NCBI GenBank assembly: GCA_964483155.1
Contig: CAZAAC010000095.1
Location: 1-6,506, forward strand
Source of the DNA: JAAYYM01 sp964483155
GTDB taxonomy: Bacteria; Bacillota; Clostridia; Lachnospirales; Lachnospiraceae
Direction: 5' to 3'
DNA: 6,506 nucleotides
Shown: one piece after another, positions 1 through 6,443 of the stretch
How positions within the stretch are numbered: position 1 is the first letter of the stretch
Layout of the letters: each line of letters starts with the position of its first letter
The notes under the pieces: model-generated
The model's database searches: none
What the model was told of the DNA's origin: nothing
The model's input: the letters and a program-made list of their open reading frames with translations, nothing else
Position numbers and translations under genes: made by a program

Positions 1-164
1 CATCCAAAATTAACAATATAAAGCTCTATTATCGATTAGATAGTCAGAATAATGCGGATGATACAGTTCGCTGGAATCTGAGTCTATATAAAACAGGGCA
101 ACTGAACCCATATGCTACCTATTATTGTGACAGCAATAACAGAATATGGACAAAGATACCATAA
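1..164 (+). CDS. C-terminal end of an unrecognised protein (5' truncated by the window)
   Basis: One frame stays open from base 3 to a TAA at 162-164, giving 53 residues. The other two forward frames hit stops within the first 21 bases. The tail is polar and aromatic (KLYYRLDSQNN near its start, YATYYCDSNNRIWTKIP at the end). It has one Cys, no hydrophobic anchor and no LPXTG motif. The alternating pattern of polar and aromatic residues (IKLYYRL, VRWNLSLYK) suggests beta strands, as in extracellular or pilin-like domains, but I do not recognise the family. The gene ends 62 bases before the giant exported protein on the same strand, and I see no hairpin terminator between them, so co-transcription is likely. 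Confidence refers to this being a real coding end; the function is unknown. Confidence 0.6.
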   Translation, partial: SKINNIKLYYRLDSQNNADDTVRWNLSLYKTGQLNPYATYYCDSNNRIWTKIP

Positions 165-209
165 TGATTTGTATAAGGGTTTGGTATAGGTATTATCAAT
201 ATTAGAAAA

Positions 210-216
210 AGGAGGT
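210..216 (+). promoter_or_regulatory. Ribosome binding site that fixes a GTG start
   Basis: AGGAGGT is a near-perfect Shine-Dalgarno sequence, 10 bases before the GTG at 227. In that reading frame a TAG stop lies at 203-205 and no ATG occurs between it and 227. The first in-frame ATG after 227 is codon 17, inside the hydrophobic core of the signal peptide. GTG is therefore the only start that keeps both the ribosome site and an intact export signal. Confidence 0.85.
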
Positions 217-226
217 AGACAGAAAC

Positions 227-331
227 GTGAATATAAAATTGAAACGAACAGTCAGTGCTATTGTCACGATTACCATGCTCGCAGGATCTGTTTACCTTTT
301 TGATGCAAATAGTGTTCAACATGCAGAAGCA
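227..331 (+). other. Sec signal peptide of the giant protein
   Basis: Residues 1-35 show the classical three parts. The n-region has three basic residues (K4, K6, R7). The hydrophobic h-region runs from about V9 to F25. The c-region ends in A33-E34-A35, an AxA site for signal peptidase I, so the mature protein should start at K36. There is no Cys at the cleavage site, so it is not a lipoprotein, and no prepilin-type G/FTLxE motif, so it is not a pilin. Confidence 0.85.
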
Positions 332-3300
332 AAGGAAACATTAGAGAGTATTAAAAAAGTAGTGGAAGCAACGACTGCTACTGCACCATATACCATATTG
401 GAAATTGTGCCCGATACTGCATCTTGTAATACATTAAGCCTGACGGATACTTCGGGTAATATCATTACATTATCTGATAATGAAGTGCAGTCGATGGGTG
501 AAATAGGATATTACATTGGAGGACAAGAAGCTTCCATCAAAAATCTGACACAGAAATTTCTTACTATGAGCGTGGCTGGAAGTACTATTGGTGGATTAAA
601 TGATGCTGCTTTGCGAAAGGATTATGTAGAACAAATCACACAACCTTTGATTGACGAAGGCGTTGCCACAGAAAGTGCTACAGATGTTGCACCAATCTAT
701 TATAGCGGGTATCAGGAGTACTATGAGGGCGCAGCAGATCTGACTGATGAAAATAGAGAAAAGATGGCAAATGGAACATATTCCCTGATTCCATTTGATT
801 ATAGCGGAGCCAATGGTGAAAAACATATTGATACCATATCCGGTAATATGACAGCTGCTATCAATGGGAACTTTATGTATCGTTATCTGCCAGAGGATGA
901 CCATATGGCAGATTATGCAAATGCATTCCTGCGTGGTGACGATAATACGGGTAATAATTTTACCAAGACTGCTGGAGGTGGAGAGTTTGATCCACATTTT
1001 ACAACTGTATCTGGAAATTATTATGCTAAGTTCGAGCATATGGGAGATGCGAAGACTGGTTATGTACTAGACAGTGGTAGTGTCGCACAGTCATGGGTAT
1101 CTGGTAATGGCATCGCAAATGATACCCCAGTTTATACCGTTTCGTCTGGAAGCGCTACTGATAATCCCATGGCAGCAGTATTTACTTATGCAGGCAGAAC
1201 TGCAGATGACAGTAATCATATCGTTGATGATGATGACAATGATATTACAAATGATAATACTTATTATATGGCAACCTTTACATATCGCGATACACCAGCT
1301 AGTGATGGTGCAACGATATATAGGGTAATAGAGTTTGAGAAAGAGTCAACAGATTATGTAAACCAATATGATGTTGATACAGACATGCCATTAGTACCAA
1401 ATGCTTCTGGAAACGGAACCGTTACAATAGCTGACCGTTCCTCCTGGTCAGGAATGACAGAAGAGAATTTTGTATATGATTATGTGGAAGGCATTGGTAA
1501 TTATACGCTTACTACTGACGCCACGAATGGAGTTCACCGTATACGGGGCGCACGTATTTATTGTTATGCAGGTTATCGGAACAATGACTGGTTAAAGCAA
1601 TACTCTTTTGATAGAGAGCCTGGTGCTGAATGCGCAGCTTTAAATGTTGTGGTGAATACAAAGACAGCGGCAGAGGTGACAGACGCTGATATTGCAACAG
1701 CCAGCTTTATCATGATAGCAAATCCTGATGGTAGTCTTATACTCCCAGGTTCAACTTATACAGAATACGGACATGTAGATGCAGAAAGTGCTTCACATGA
1801 TATTACTGGTGCGCATATGATTCAAATTCTTGCAAAGATTACACAGTCAGATTTGCCTGTGATTTTGGATTATTCGCTGATTGCAGATGCTACTTCAGAT
1901 GCGGATATAGAGGGTAGTCTTATGTATAGAATGTCACAGGCATTGTTAATTGAAGACTTGGCAATCTATTACGAAAATGTTCGTAGCATGACGGAAGCTG
2001 CGCTGCGTGATGCACAGGCAGATCCAGTTAGCTATAATTCTATATCAGCAAATGAATATCATTTTGTGAATAAAAGCGTTTATGTTTATAATATGCATGC
2101 TCCAGCAAGTGGGGCTTCTGCAAGGGTGTCTTTTGTGAATCAATATTACTATTCTGAAAAATTTGCGGAAGCAGTCGTGACAGAGGCTTTTGCAGATGTG
2201 CTTCTGGATCTCCAGAACGAGAATCTGTATAGGACTACGGATGGAAATCGTCCTGCATTGGCAACTGATATTTCTGAGGCAACAGTCATCAGATATATTA
2301 TTGGTTATGGTAAAAAGCGGGAATATAATAAAAAGGGAACCATGAGAATATTGGAAATAGAGCCGTGTGCATCCTTTGATTTGTATGCATCAGGAGTAGA
2401 TGGAATCCTATATTACGGGGATATCAATAATAGAACCGAGCTAATCAACCAATCTGAAACGACCATTGAATTAACAAAAATGACGACTGCAGAATTTATC
2501 GGTAAGGTGGATGACCTGAATACAGAGTATGATATGATTTACGTTGGGACGAATACGGGTCTCATGAATAAAGATGCTACGGGAACGGTCTATAATGACA
2601 CCAGTATGAAAGGCCTGGTCTATAGTAATGTTGGCGATTATATTTATGGGCAACCTTTGCTGGCTGGTATGCTGGATAGTGATTATACAGCTGCTAACAG
2701 GGCGGGGAATTTAAAGGGGAAGACCTATGTGACCGTCGCAGATACCACTTCCAGATATCGATATTCTGGTAATGATATTACCAAGGAAAAAATGGAAGAA
2801 ATTAAAAATTTTGTTGCGGCAGGGTATCCCTTGGTAGTGGCAGATAATATCATAACAACAACAGGCACTTCAATAATCACAAAGACAGTTAATAAGAGCA
2901 TAGTGGATGATGCTTCCTATATGTATGAGCTTATAAACACAGTCAAGGATAAGCAAAATGTATTTAAGTTTACAAATATTTCTTCAGTGCTATTTAACTG
3001 GTATCTGAATCTGTCAAAACCACAGATTGTATTGAGCGGAACAGCAGCAGAAGCAGTTGACAATATCAGGCAGGTCTATAAAGACAGCACGGACGGATTA
3101 TATCATGCTTTGTATGAATTTGAAGTAAAGAATACAGGAGCAGCAGACAGTGATTCTACGTATGATTGCAAATTGTATGTTGATATTAATGCAGATGGTA
3201 AATTTTCAAATACGACCGAAGAACTTACGGATTTTGAAATTCGGCACGGAGATGGAAGTTCGCCAGCGAAAGAAAATGGAAAGTATCAATTGAAGACAGG

Positions 3301-5158
3301 TGTTCATTATTATGGCAGCTGTGTACTTTCAGATGCCTATACGGGAGTACTTCCATGGGAACTGGCAGTATATCAAAATAGTAATAATGATAGGCGCATG
3401 TCAGTGCAGGGATACTATGAGATTAAGAATGAGAAGGAAGATATCAATGTGCTTCAGATTAACACAGGCGCAGCCTCCGGATATTGGAATTCAAGTACAT
3501 GGAATATGGAGACGACATCTACAGAAGCTGGTGTTTTCAAGGAATTACTGGAAGATGACAGAGTCAGATTTAATGTAAAAATTCGTACCATTACAGCAAA
3601 TGAGTTCAATAGTGTGGGGACTACACAGGCAGCATATAAGGACTATCTGGATCAATATAATATGCTGGTATTAGGCTTTGCAGATTGTTATATGGAACCG
3701 AATGCGACAGCAGTTGCGGCCATTAAGGAATATATAGAGGAGGGCAGGAGCGTACTTTTCACACATGATACGACTTCTTTTATCAATGCAGCTGAGAATC
3801 AGTTTTATGCGCATGATAATTCCATCTATCAGGGATATCAATCAAATGGAAGCTGGTATTACAATAACTATAGAAACTCACCAGATACAAGTATTAAAAA
3901 TGAAGGAAGATTTAAGTATAATTTATGGGGCGGTAATTCTGCAGAGCAGATATATGCCGGTGCTGCTTATTGGGGTTATGAATTTAATCGTCAGATTCGT
4001 AACCTGGTCGGCATGGATCGATATGGTGTGCTAGCGTCATCATCTACAAAAGAGAAGGCATATACACCAAAAAGTAGTAGAAATACTACATTGGGCGAAA
4101 TACAGGGGATGACATATCCGACATTAAACCAATACCGTTATACCGGTACTGACAAGAATGGCATCACATTACCATCAAAGACGAATCTGGCGGGTATCGA
4201 TGCTGGTAGCGGACAGTATGGGAATGAGTTTGTAACACGTGTCAATGAAGGGCAGATTACAAGTTATCCTTATAAATTGGATGAGAAATTTAAAGTTGCC
4301 AATACACATTCACAGTATTACCAGTTGGATCTGACCGCTGATGATGATGGAGACGGAGAAAGTGATATTGTTGTATGGTATTGTATTAGTGATTCAACGG
4401 ATCGGAATATTACAGATGTAAGTGGAAGAGATATGTATGAAATGTCTCCAAATGATGTACGTAATAATTATTATATCTATAATAAAGGAAATATTACTTA
4501 TTCAGGAGTAGGGCATAGTAATGTGATGTCTAAGGATGCATCTGGAAAATGGATTGCAAACGGTAGTGATAATGAAATTAAATTATTTATTAATACGCTG
4601 ATAGCTGCCTATCGTGCAGGTCTACAGCCGCCTAAGATTACAATACAAGAGAATTATGAAGCGGGAGCACGGGAAATCAGAAATATTTATTTATCATATG
4701 ATAAGCAGCTGACAGGTCGATATGGAATGCTGGATATGACAGAGGATTTCTACTTTAAAGCAGATAATGTGAGTCTGATTCGCTCAACGGCAAATACTAC
4801 TGTGCATCTGGCAGCAAAATTGTATTATCGGGATGATACAGGTGGGACGCCTATGCAGATAGGAGAGGATATTATAAATGTGAATGAGCTTTCAATGGAT
4901 AATAATCTTTTATATTATGATGCAGTTAATCATATGGAAGCAGCTGCGGGTTCTCCTAATGATCTGATAGCTGGCGCGGTTTACAGGACTAAAGTTCCAG
5001 TTGCTCTTATTACAATGGCTGAGGGGCAGGCGAACAAGCGGGAATTATATCTGGTTATCTCACAGACTGCTACAAATTCTAAAACAGGGAAGTCGACGGT
5101 GATGAGCAACATAGCGGGGGCCGATATGGTCAGAGTACAAATGTTTGATTTGGAGTAG
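227..5158 (+). CDS. Giant exported multidomain protein with three GATase/flavodoxin-like repeats (DUF5057-like?)
   Basis: This 1643-residue protein starts with a signal peptide (basic KLKR, hydrophobic residues 9-25, A33-E-A35 cleavage site). Three alpha/beta units follow. Unit 1 has TILEIVPD (56-63), SFIMIAN (493-499) and LPVILDYSLI (543-552), split by an insertion of about 430 residues. Unit 2 has MRILEIEPC (706-714), YDMIYVGTN (768-776) and a helix plus GYPLVVAD (866-873). Unit 3 has INVLQINTG (1073-1081), YNMLVLGFAD (1144-1153) and a helix plus GRSVLFTHD (1173-1181), then a ThuA-like ITYSGVGHS (1423-1431). Beta-rich segments follow unit 2 (about 930-1068) and unit 3 (about 1468-1643). Asp-rich loops at 986-999 and 1371-1380 may bind calcium. 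There are eight scattered Cys, no amidotransferase GxCxG elbow, and no C-terminal anchor. It is probably an extracellular or wall-associated structural, adhesive or carbohydrate-binding protein. Domain calls are by eye; resemblance to DUF5057 is from memory. The gene has no frameshift or internal stop. Confidence 0.9.
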   Translation: MNIKLKRTVSAIVTITMLAGSVYLFDANSVQHAEAKETLESIKKVVEATTATAPYTILEIVPDTASCNTLSLTDTSGNIITLSDNEVQSMGEIGYYIGGQEASIKNLTQKFLTMSVAGSTIGGLNDAALRKDYVEQITQPLIDEGVATESATDVAPIYYSGYQEYYEGAADLTDENREKMANGTYSLIPFDYSGANGEKHIDTISGNMTAAINGNFMYRYLPEDDHMADYANAFLRGDDNTGNNFTKTAGGGEFDPHFTTVSGNYYAKFEHMGDAKTGYVLDSGSVAQSWVSGNGIANDTPVYTVSSGSATDNPMAAVFTYAGRTADDSNHIVDDDDNDITNDNTYYMATFTYRDTPASDGATIYRVIEFEKESTDYVNQYDVDTDMPLVPNASGNGTVTIADRSSWSGMTEENFVYDYVEGIGNYTLTTDATNGVHRIRGARIYCYAGYRNNDWLKQYSFDREPGAECAALNVVVNTKTAAEVTDADIATASFIMIANPDGSLILPGSTYTEYGHVDAESASHDITGAHMIQILAKITQSDLPVILDYSLIADATSDADIEGSLMYRMSQALLIEDLAIYYENVRSMTEAALRDAQADPVSYNSISANEYHFVNKSVYVYNMHAPASGASARVSFVNQYYYSEKFAEAVVTEAFADVLLDLQNENLYRTTDGNRPALATDISEATVIRYIIGYGKKREYNKKGTMRILEIEPCASFDLYASGVDGILYYGDINNRTELINQSETTIELTKMTTAEFIGKVDDLNTEYDMIYVGTNTGLMNKDATGTVYNDTSMKGLVYSNVGDYIYGQPLLAGMLDSDYTAANRAGNLKGKTYVTVADTTSRYRYSGNDITKEKMEEIKNFVAAGYPLVVADNIITTTGTSIITKTVNKSIVDDASYMYELINTVKDKQNVFKFTNISSVLFNWYLNLSKPQIVLSGTAAEAVDNIRQVYKDSTDGLYHALYEFEVKNTGAADSDSTYDCKLYVDINADGKFSNTTEELTDFEIRHGDGSSPAKENGKYQLKTGVHYYGSCVLSDAYTGVLPWELAVYQNSNNDRRMSVQGYYEIKNEKEDINVLQINTGAASGYWNSSTWNMETTSTEAGVFKELLEDDRVRFNVKIRTITANEFNSVGTTQAAYKDYLDQYNMLVLGFADCYMEPNATAVAAIKEYIEEGRSVLFTHDTTSFINAAENQFYAHDNSIYQGYQSNGSWYYNNYRNSPDTSIKNEGRFKYNLWGGNSAEQIYAGAAYWGYEFNRQIRNLVGMDRYGVLASSSTKEKAYTPKSSRNTTLGEIQGMTYPTLNQYRYTGTDKNGITLPSKTNLAGIDAGSGQYGNEFVTRVNEGQITSYPYKLDEKFKVANTHSQYYQLDLTADDDGDGESDIVVWYCISDSTDRNITDVSGRDMYEMSPNDVRNNYYIYNKGNITYSGVGHSNVMSKDASGKWIANGSDNEIKLFINTLIAAYRAGLQPPKITIQENYEAGAREIRNIYLSYDKQLTGRYGMLDMTEDFYFKADNVSLIRSTANTTVHLAAKLYYRDDTGGTPMQIGEDIINVNELSMDNNLLYYDAVNHMEAAAGSPNDLIAGAVYRTKVPVALITMAEGQANKRELYLVISQTATNSKTGKSTVMSNIAGADMVRVQMFDLE
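392..1882 (+). other. Alpha/beta unit 1 with a large insertion (residues 56-552)
   Basis: The unit opens with strand TILEIVPD directly after the signal peptide and a short linker. The expected middle strand (SFIMIANPDG, 493-502) and the helix-strand pair (MIQILAKITQ then LPVILDYS, 531-550) come more than 400 residues later. The intervening stretch is rich in Tyr, Asn, Asp, Gly, Ser and Thr, with probable beta strands such as SGNYYAKFEHMG (262-273) and TYYMATFTYRD (345-355). It looks like one or more extracellular beta domains inserted into the fold. The boundaries are by-eye estimates. Confidence 0.5.
2342..2851 (+). other. Alpha/beta unit 2 (residues 706-875)
   Basis: This is the most compact copy. 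It has an opening strand MRILEIEPC, a strand ending in a small-residue turn (YDMIYVGTNTG, 768-778), an amphipathic helix (TKEKMEEIKNFVAAG, 852-866) and a strand PLVVADNI (868-875). The order and spacing match flavodoxin-like or GATase1-like Rossmann folds, where the helix before G-x-P-hydrophobic packs on the central sheet. The likeness of MRILEIEPC to TILEIVPD of unit 1 is the clearest internal repeat. No catalytic Cys-His-Glu set is evident. Confidence 0.55.
3443..4624 (+). other. Alpha/beta unit 3 with ThuA-like end (residues 1073-1466)
   Basis: The strand INVLQINTG opens the unit, followed by YNMLVLGFAD (1144-1153), a helix (TAVAAIKEYIEEG, 1161-1173) and the strand RSVLFTHD (1174-1181). 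Later come ITYSGVGHS (1423-1431) and the helix EIKLFINTLIAAYRAG (1450-1465). This order resembles the end of ThuA-like amidotransferase-fold proteins, where a strand ending in Gly-His precedes a final helix with a hydrophobic-N-hydrophobic pattern. The stretch between contains Tyr/Asn-rich loops and an Asp-rich possible calcium loop (1371-1380). The fold call is an inference from pattern, not an alignment. Confidence 0.5.
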
Positions 5159-5174
5159 CGACATATCTTATAAA
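5145..5174 (+). promoter_or_regulatory. Weak possible internal promoter for the TPR gene
   Basis: TTGATT (5145-5150, four of six consensus bases) and TATAAA (5169-5174, five of six) are 18 bases apart, spanning the end of the giant gene. This could give the TPR gene extra transcription besides read-through. Such matches occur often by chance in DNA this AT-rich. Confidence 0.25.
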
Positions 5175-5205
5175 TAGCAATGTTATTTAATATTTTTTGA
5201 AGAGT

Positions 5206-5210
5206 AGGAG
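5206..5210 (+). promoter_or_regulatory. Ribosome binding site of the TPR gene, with long spacing
   Basis: AGGAG lies 14 bases before the ATG at 5225, longer than the usual 5-10. No other common start codon in this frame lies closer to it. An in-frame ATA at 5216 would have good spacing but is a very rare start. The long spacing may lower translation relative to the giant gene. Confidence 0.55.
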
Positions 5211-5224
5211 AAAAGATACGTACT

Positions 5225-6151
5225 ATGATATTACTTGCGTTAAATCATACTTTGCATTTACAATTTGATAAATCCTTGCGATATATAGAAGATACATTTG
5301 TGCCTACTGCACAATATGTGCTTTACGGGGATGAATTGGTAGCGTTGGGAACAGATTATTCTTTATGCATGTCTTTTTCGGACTGTGGTCTTTATACAGA
5401 GGCCGGGGCAGCTGATTTGGAATTGCCGCAGGAGTGCATGGCCGTGAAGGAGGACACAGCAGAAGAACAATTACTAAAGTATATTTACATGATATTTCGC
5501 AGATGGCATGGAATTCTGCCATATGCAGATGATTATATGCATGATGAGCTACTTAAAAAATTAAATAAAAGAATCGCATACTATAATCTTAAGATTTATG
5601 TGCAAGGAGATTTGTTTGAAATATATTGTGAGAATGAGAAAATAACATTAGAAAATACTTTTTCTGTGATAATGCAAAAAGAAAAGCATAATGAGGAGAT
5701 ACAGACGCTTCGCTCCGATTTTGAGGAAGCGGAGCGATATAGAAATCTAGGTCGCCATCATGACGCACTTTCTTACTATAGTAAAGTAATTGAAAGTGAG
5801 GCTCCAGATTCGATCATCTTCACAGAGGCATCATTTGGTTTGGGAGAAGTATATTATTTTGAAAATTTGCTGGAAGAATCGGCGGAGATATATATGCAGT
5901 GTAATATATCGCTATTGCCAGATACCGAAGACTTTTATAAACGACTAGGTCATGCCTTCATAGATGAAAAAATGAAGGATTATATGGAGGAGCTGAAGGG
6001 TTATTATCGTAGTATACTTAGCGTACAATATGCTGAAAAGAACAAAGAAGTGCTAGAAAACATTTCAACCGAAGTGAAAGAGATGTTTGCCGAATATGAA
6101 GAAACCTGTATTGAAGTAGGACGGGAAAAATATAATAAAAGAAAAATGTAA
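5225..6151 (+). CDS. Cytoplasmic TPR-like repeat protein, function unknown
   Basis: The 308-residue product has no signal peptide or membrane segment, so it should be cytoplasmic. Residues 1-150 are an alpha/beta region I do not recognise, with strands such as QYVLYGD (30-36) and KIYVQGDLFEIYCE (123-136). A helix follows (QKEKHNEEIQTLRSDFEEAE, 151-170), leading into TPR-like repeats: YRNLGRHHDALSYYSKVIES (172-191), EASFGLGEVYYFENLLEESA continuing into EIYMQC (201-226), and a weaker third, FYKRLGHAFIDEKMKDYMEE (237-256). The pattern LG..Y....EEA..Y is the TPR signature. The C-terminus is a charged helical tail ending KYNKRKM. TPR proteins mostly act as protein-protein scaffolds. It lies 66 bases after the giant gene on the same strand and is followed by a terminator, so it is probably the last gene of that unit. 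It may be an assembly or regulatory partner, but that rests on position alone. Confidence 0.88.
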   Translation: MILLALNHTLHLQFDKSLRYIEDTFVPTAQYVLYGDELVALGTDYSLCMSFSDCGLYTEAGAADLELPQECMAVKEDTAEEQLLKYIYMIFRRWHGILPYADDYMHDELLKKLNKRIAYYNLKIYVQGDLFEIYCENEKITLENTFSVIMQKEKHNEEIQTLRSDFEEAERYRNLGRHHDALSYYSKVIESEAPDSIIFTEASFGLGEVYYFENLLEESAEIYMQCNISLLPDTEDFYKRLGHAFIDEKMKDYMEELKGYYRSILSVQYAEKNKEVLENISTEVKEMFAEYEETCIEVGREKYNKRKM

Positions 6152-6181
6152 AAGCAAAAAGAATTTTTTTTTTGCTTTTTT
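6150..6181 (+). terminator. Rho-independent terminator overlapping the TPR gene stop codon
   Basis: An 11-bp inverted repeat, AAAAGCAAAAA (6150-6160) with TTTTTGCTTTT (6169-6179), encloses an 8-base loop and runs into more T residues. The left arm starts within the TAA stop codon. The stem is nearly all A-T with one GC step, so it may be leaky. Because the left arm is A-rich, it might also act weakly on the opposite strand. It marks the likely end of the transcription unit. Confidence 0.65.
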
Positions 6182-6232
6182 CATATTGTTAAGTAATTAA
6201 CTAACTGCAAATAAATGTATAAATTTTGAATC

Positions 6233-6242
6233 GCTAATTAGC
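6233..6242. promoter_or_regulatory. Perfect 10-base palindrome, possible operator
   Basis: GCTAATTAGC is an exact inverted repeat, about 50 bases upstream of the -10 element. The half GCTAAT recurs at 6256-6261. Its position would suit an activator or repressor of the downstream gene. It matches no operator I know and does not fit the catabolite cre consensus. Confidence 0.25.
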
Positions 6243-6290
6243 AGTGTAATAAATAGCTAATATGTTGGGGTGCAAGCAAGATATAATTAG

Positions 6291-6299
6291 TGGTATAAT
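6291..6299 (+). promoter_or_regulatory. Extended -10 promoter for the right-edge gene
   Basis: TGGTATAAT combines a perfect TATAAT (6294-6299) with the TGn extension, which lets sigma-A-type polymerase start without a good -35. The hexamer at the 17-base spacing, TGCAAG (6271-6276), is poor. A start about 7 bases downstream, near 6306, would give an untranslated leader of about 145 bases before the ATG at 6451. Confidence 0.7.
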
Positions 6300-6343
6300 G
6301 TACTTAGTCGTTTAAGTAAGAAATTAATGAAATTGAAGAGGAG

Positions 6344-6363
6344 TAACACAAGTTTTTGTGTTA
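6344..6363 (+). other. Hairpin in the 5' leader of the right-edge gene
   Basis: TAACACAA (6344-6351) pairs perfectly with TTGTGTTA (6356-6363) around the loop GTTT. GAGGAG (6338-6343), a Shine-Dalgarno-like sequence with no good ORF after it, abuts the left arm. With no long U tract after the stem, it is more likely an RNA-stability or protein-binding element than a terminator. Confidence 0.4.
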
Positions 6364-6393
6364 AGTTAATTAATTCAAATAATTAGGTAAATT

Positions 6394-6435
6394 ATGAGAA
6401 CGACAATGCTACCAATTTTTATTAAATCATTTTAA
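6394..6435 (+). CDS. Possible 13-residue leader peptide
   Basis: ATG at 6394 opens 13 codons (MRTTMLPIFIKSF) and stops with TAA at 6433-6435, just before the ribosome site of the next gene. Upstream there is only a weak AGGT (6385-6388), 5 bases before the ATG. The position suits translational coupling or leader control. The sequence has no run of one amino acid that would suggest attenuation, and an ORF this short can easily arise by chance. Confidence 0.18.
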   Translation: MRTTMLPIFIKSF

Positions 6436-6438
6436 AGC

Positions 6439-6443
6439 GGAGG
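6439..6443 (+). promoter_or_regulatory. Ribosome binding site of the right-edge gene
   Basis: GGAGG lies 7 bases before the ATG at 6451, which is ideal spacing for a Gram-positive gene and fixes the start. Confidence 0.85.

Noticed and set aside
147..196. Possible promoters before the giant gene (TGGACA with TATAAG at 19 bases; TTGTAT with TATTAT at 16 bases)
   Set aside because: One has poor spacing and the other a -35 with only three consensus bases. AT-rich DNA gives many such matches, and read-through from the upstream gene is as likely.
596..1039. A 147-codon open frame on the minus strand
   Set aside because: It lies wholly inside the giant gene. Its product is a Cys/Ile/Ser-rich low-quality sequence, as expected from the antisense of a Tyr/Asn/Asp-rich gene.
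864..1328. Two overlapping + strand open frames of 68 and 84 codons
   Set aside because: They are shifted-frame shadows of the giant gene, which is open and domain-like throughout this stretch. The Met/Ile-rich products look non-biological.
1678..1780. LPGST (residues 506-510) as a sortase-like LPXTG signal
   Set aside because: It is in the middle of the protein, lacks the following hydrophobic segment and basic tail, and is not LPXTG. The real C-terminus has no anchor.
3300..4034. Two + strand open frames of 92 and 89 codons
   Set aside because: Both are out-of-frame shadows within unit 3 of the giant protein, without ribosome sites or recognisable motifs.
5171..5189. TAAATA/TATTTA inverted repeat in the gap after the giant gene, followed by a T run
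   Set aside because: A six-base pure A-T stem with a seven-base loop is too weak for a convincing terminator.
5304..5522. A 72-codon minus-strand open frame opposite the TPR gene
   Set aside because: It is antisense to a well-supported gene and has no ribosome site or recognisable product.
6226..6242. Possible catabolite-response (cre) site near the palindrome
   Set aside because: The spacing and central bases do not fit the TGNAARCGNWWWCA core.
6327..6386. A 19-codon ORF in the leader of the right-edge gene
   Set aside because: It has no acceptable ribosome binding site and its sequence contains the hairpin arms, so the structure explains it better.
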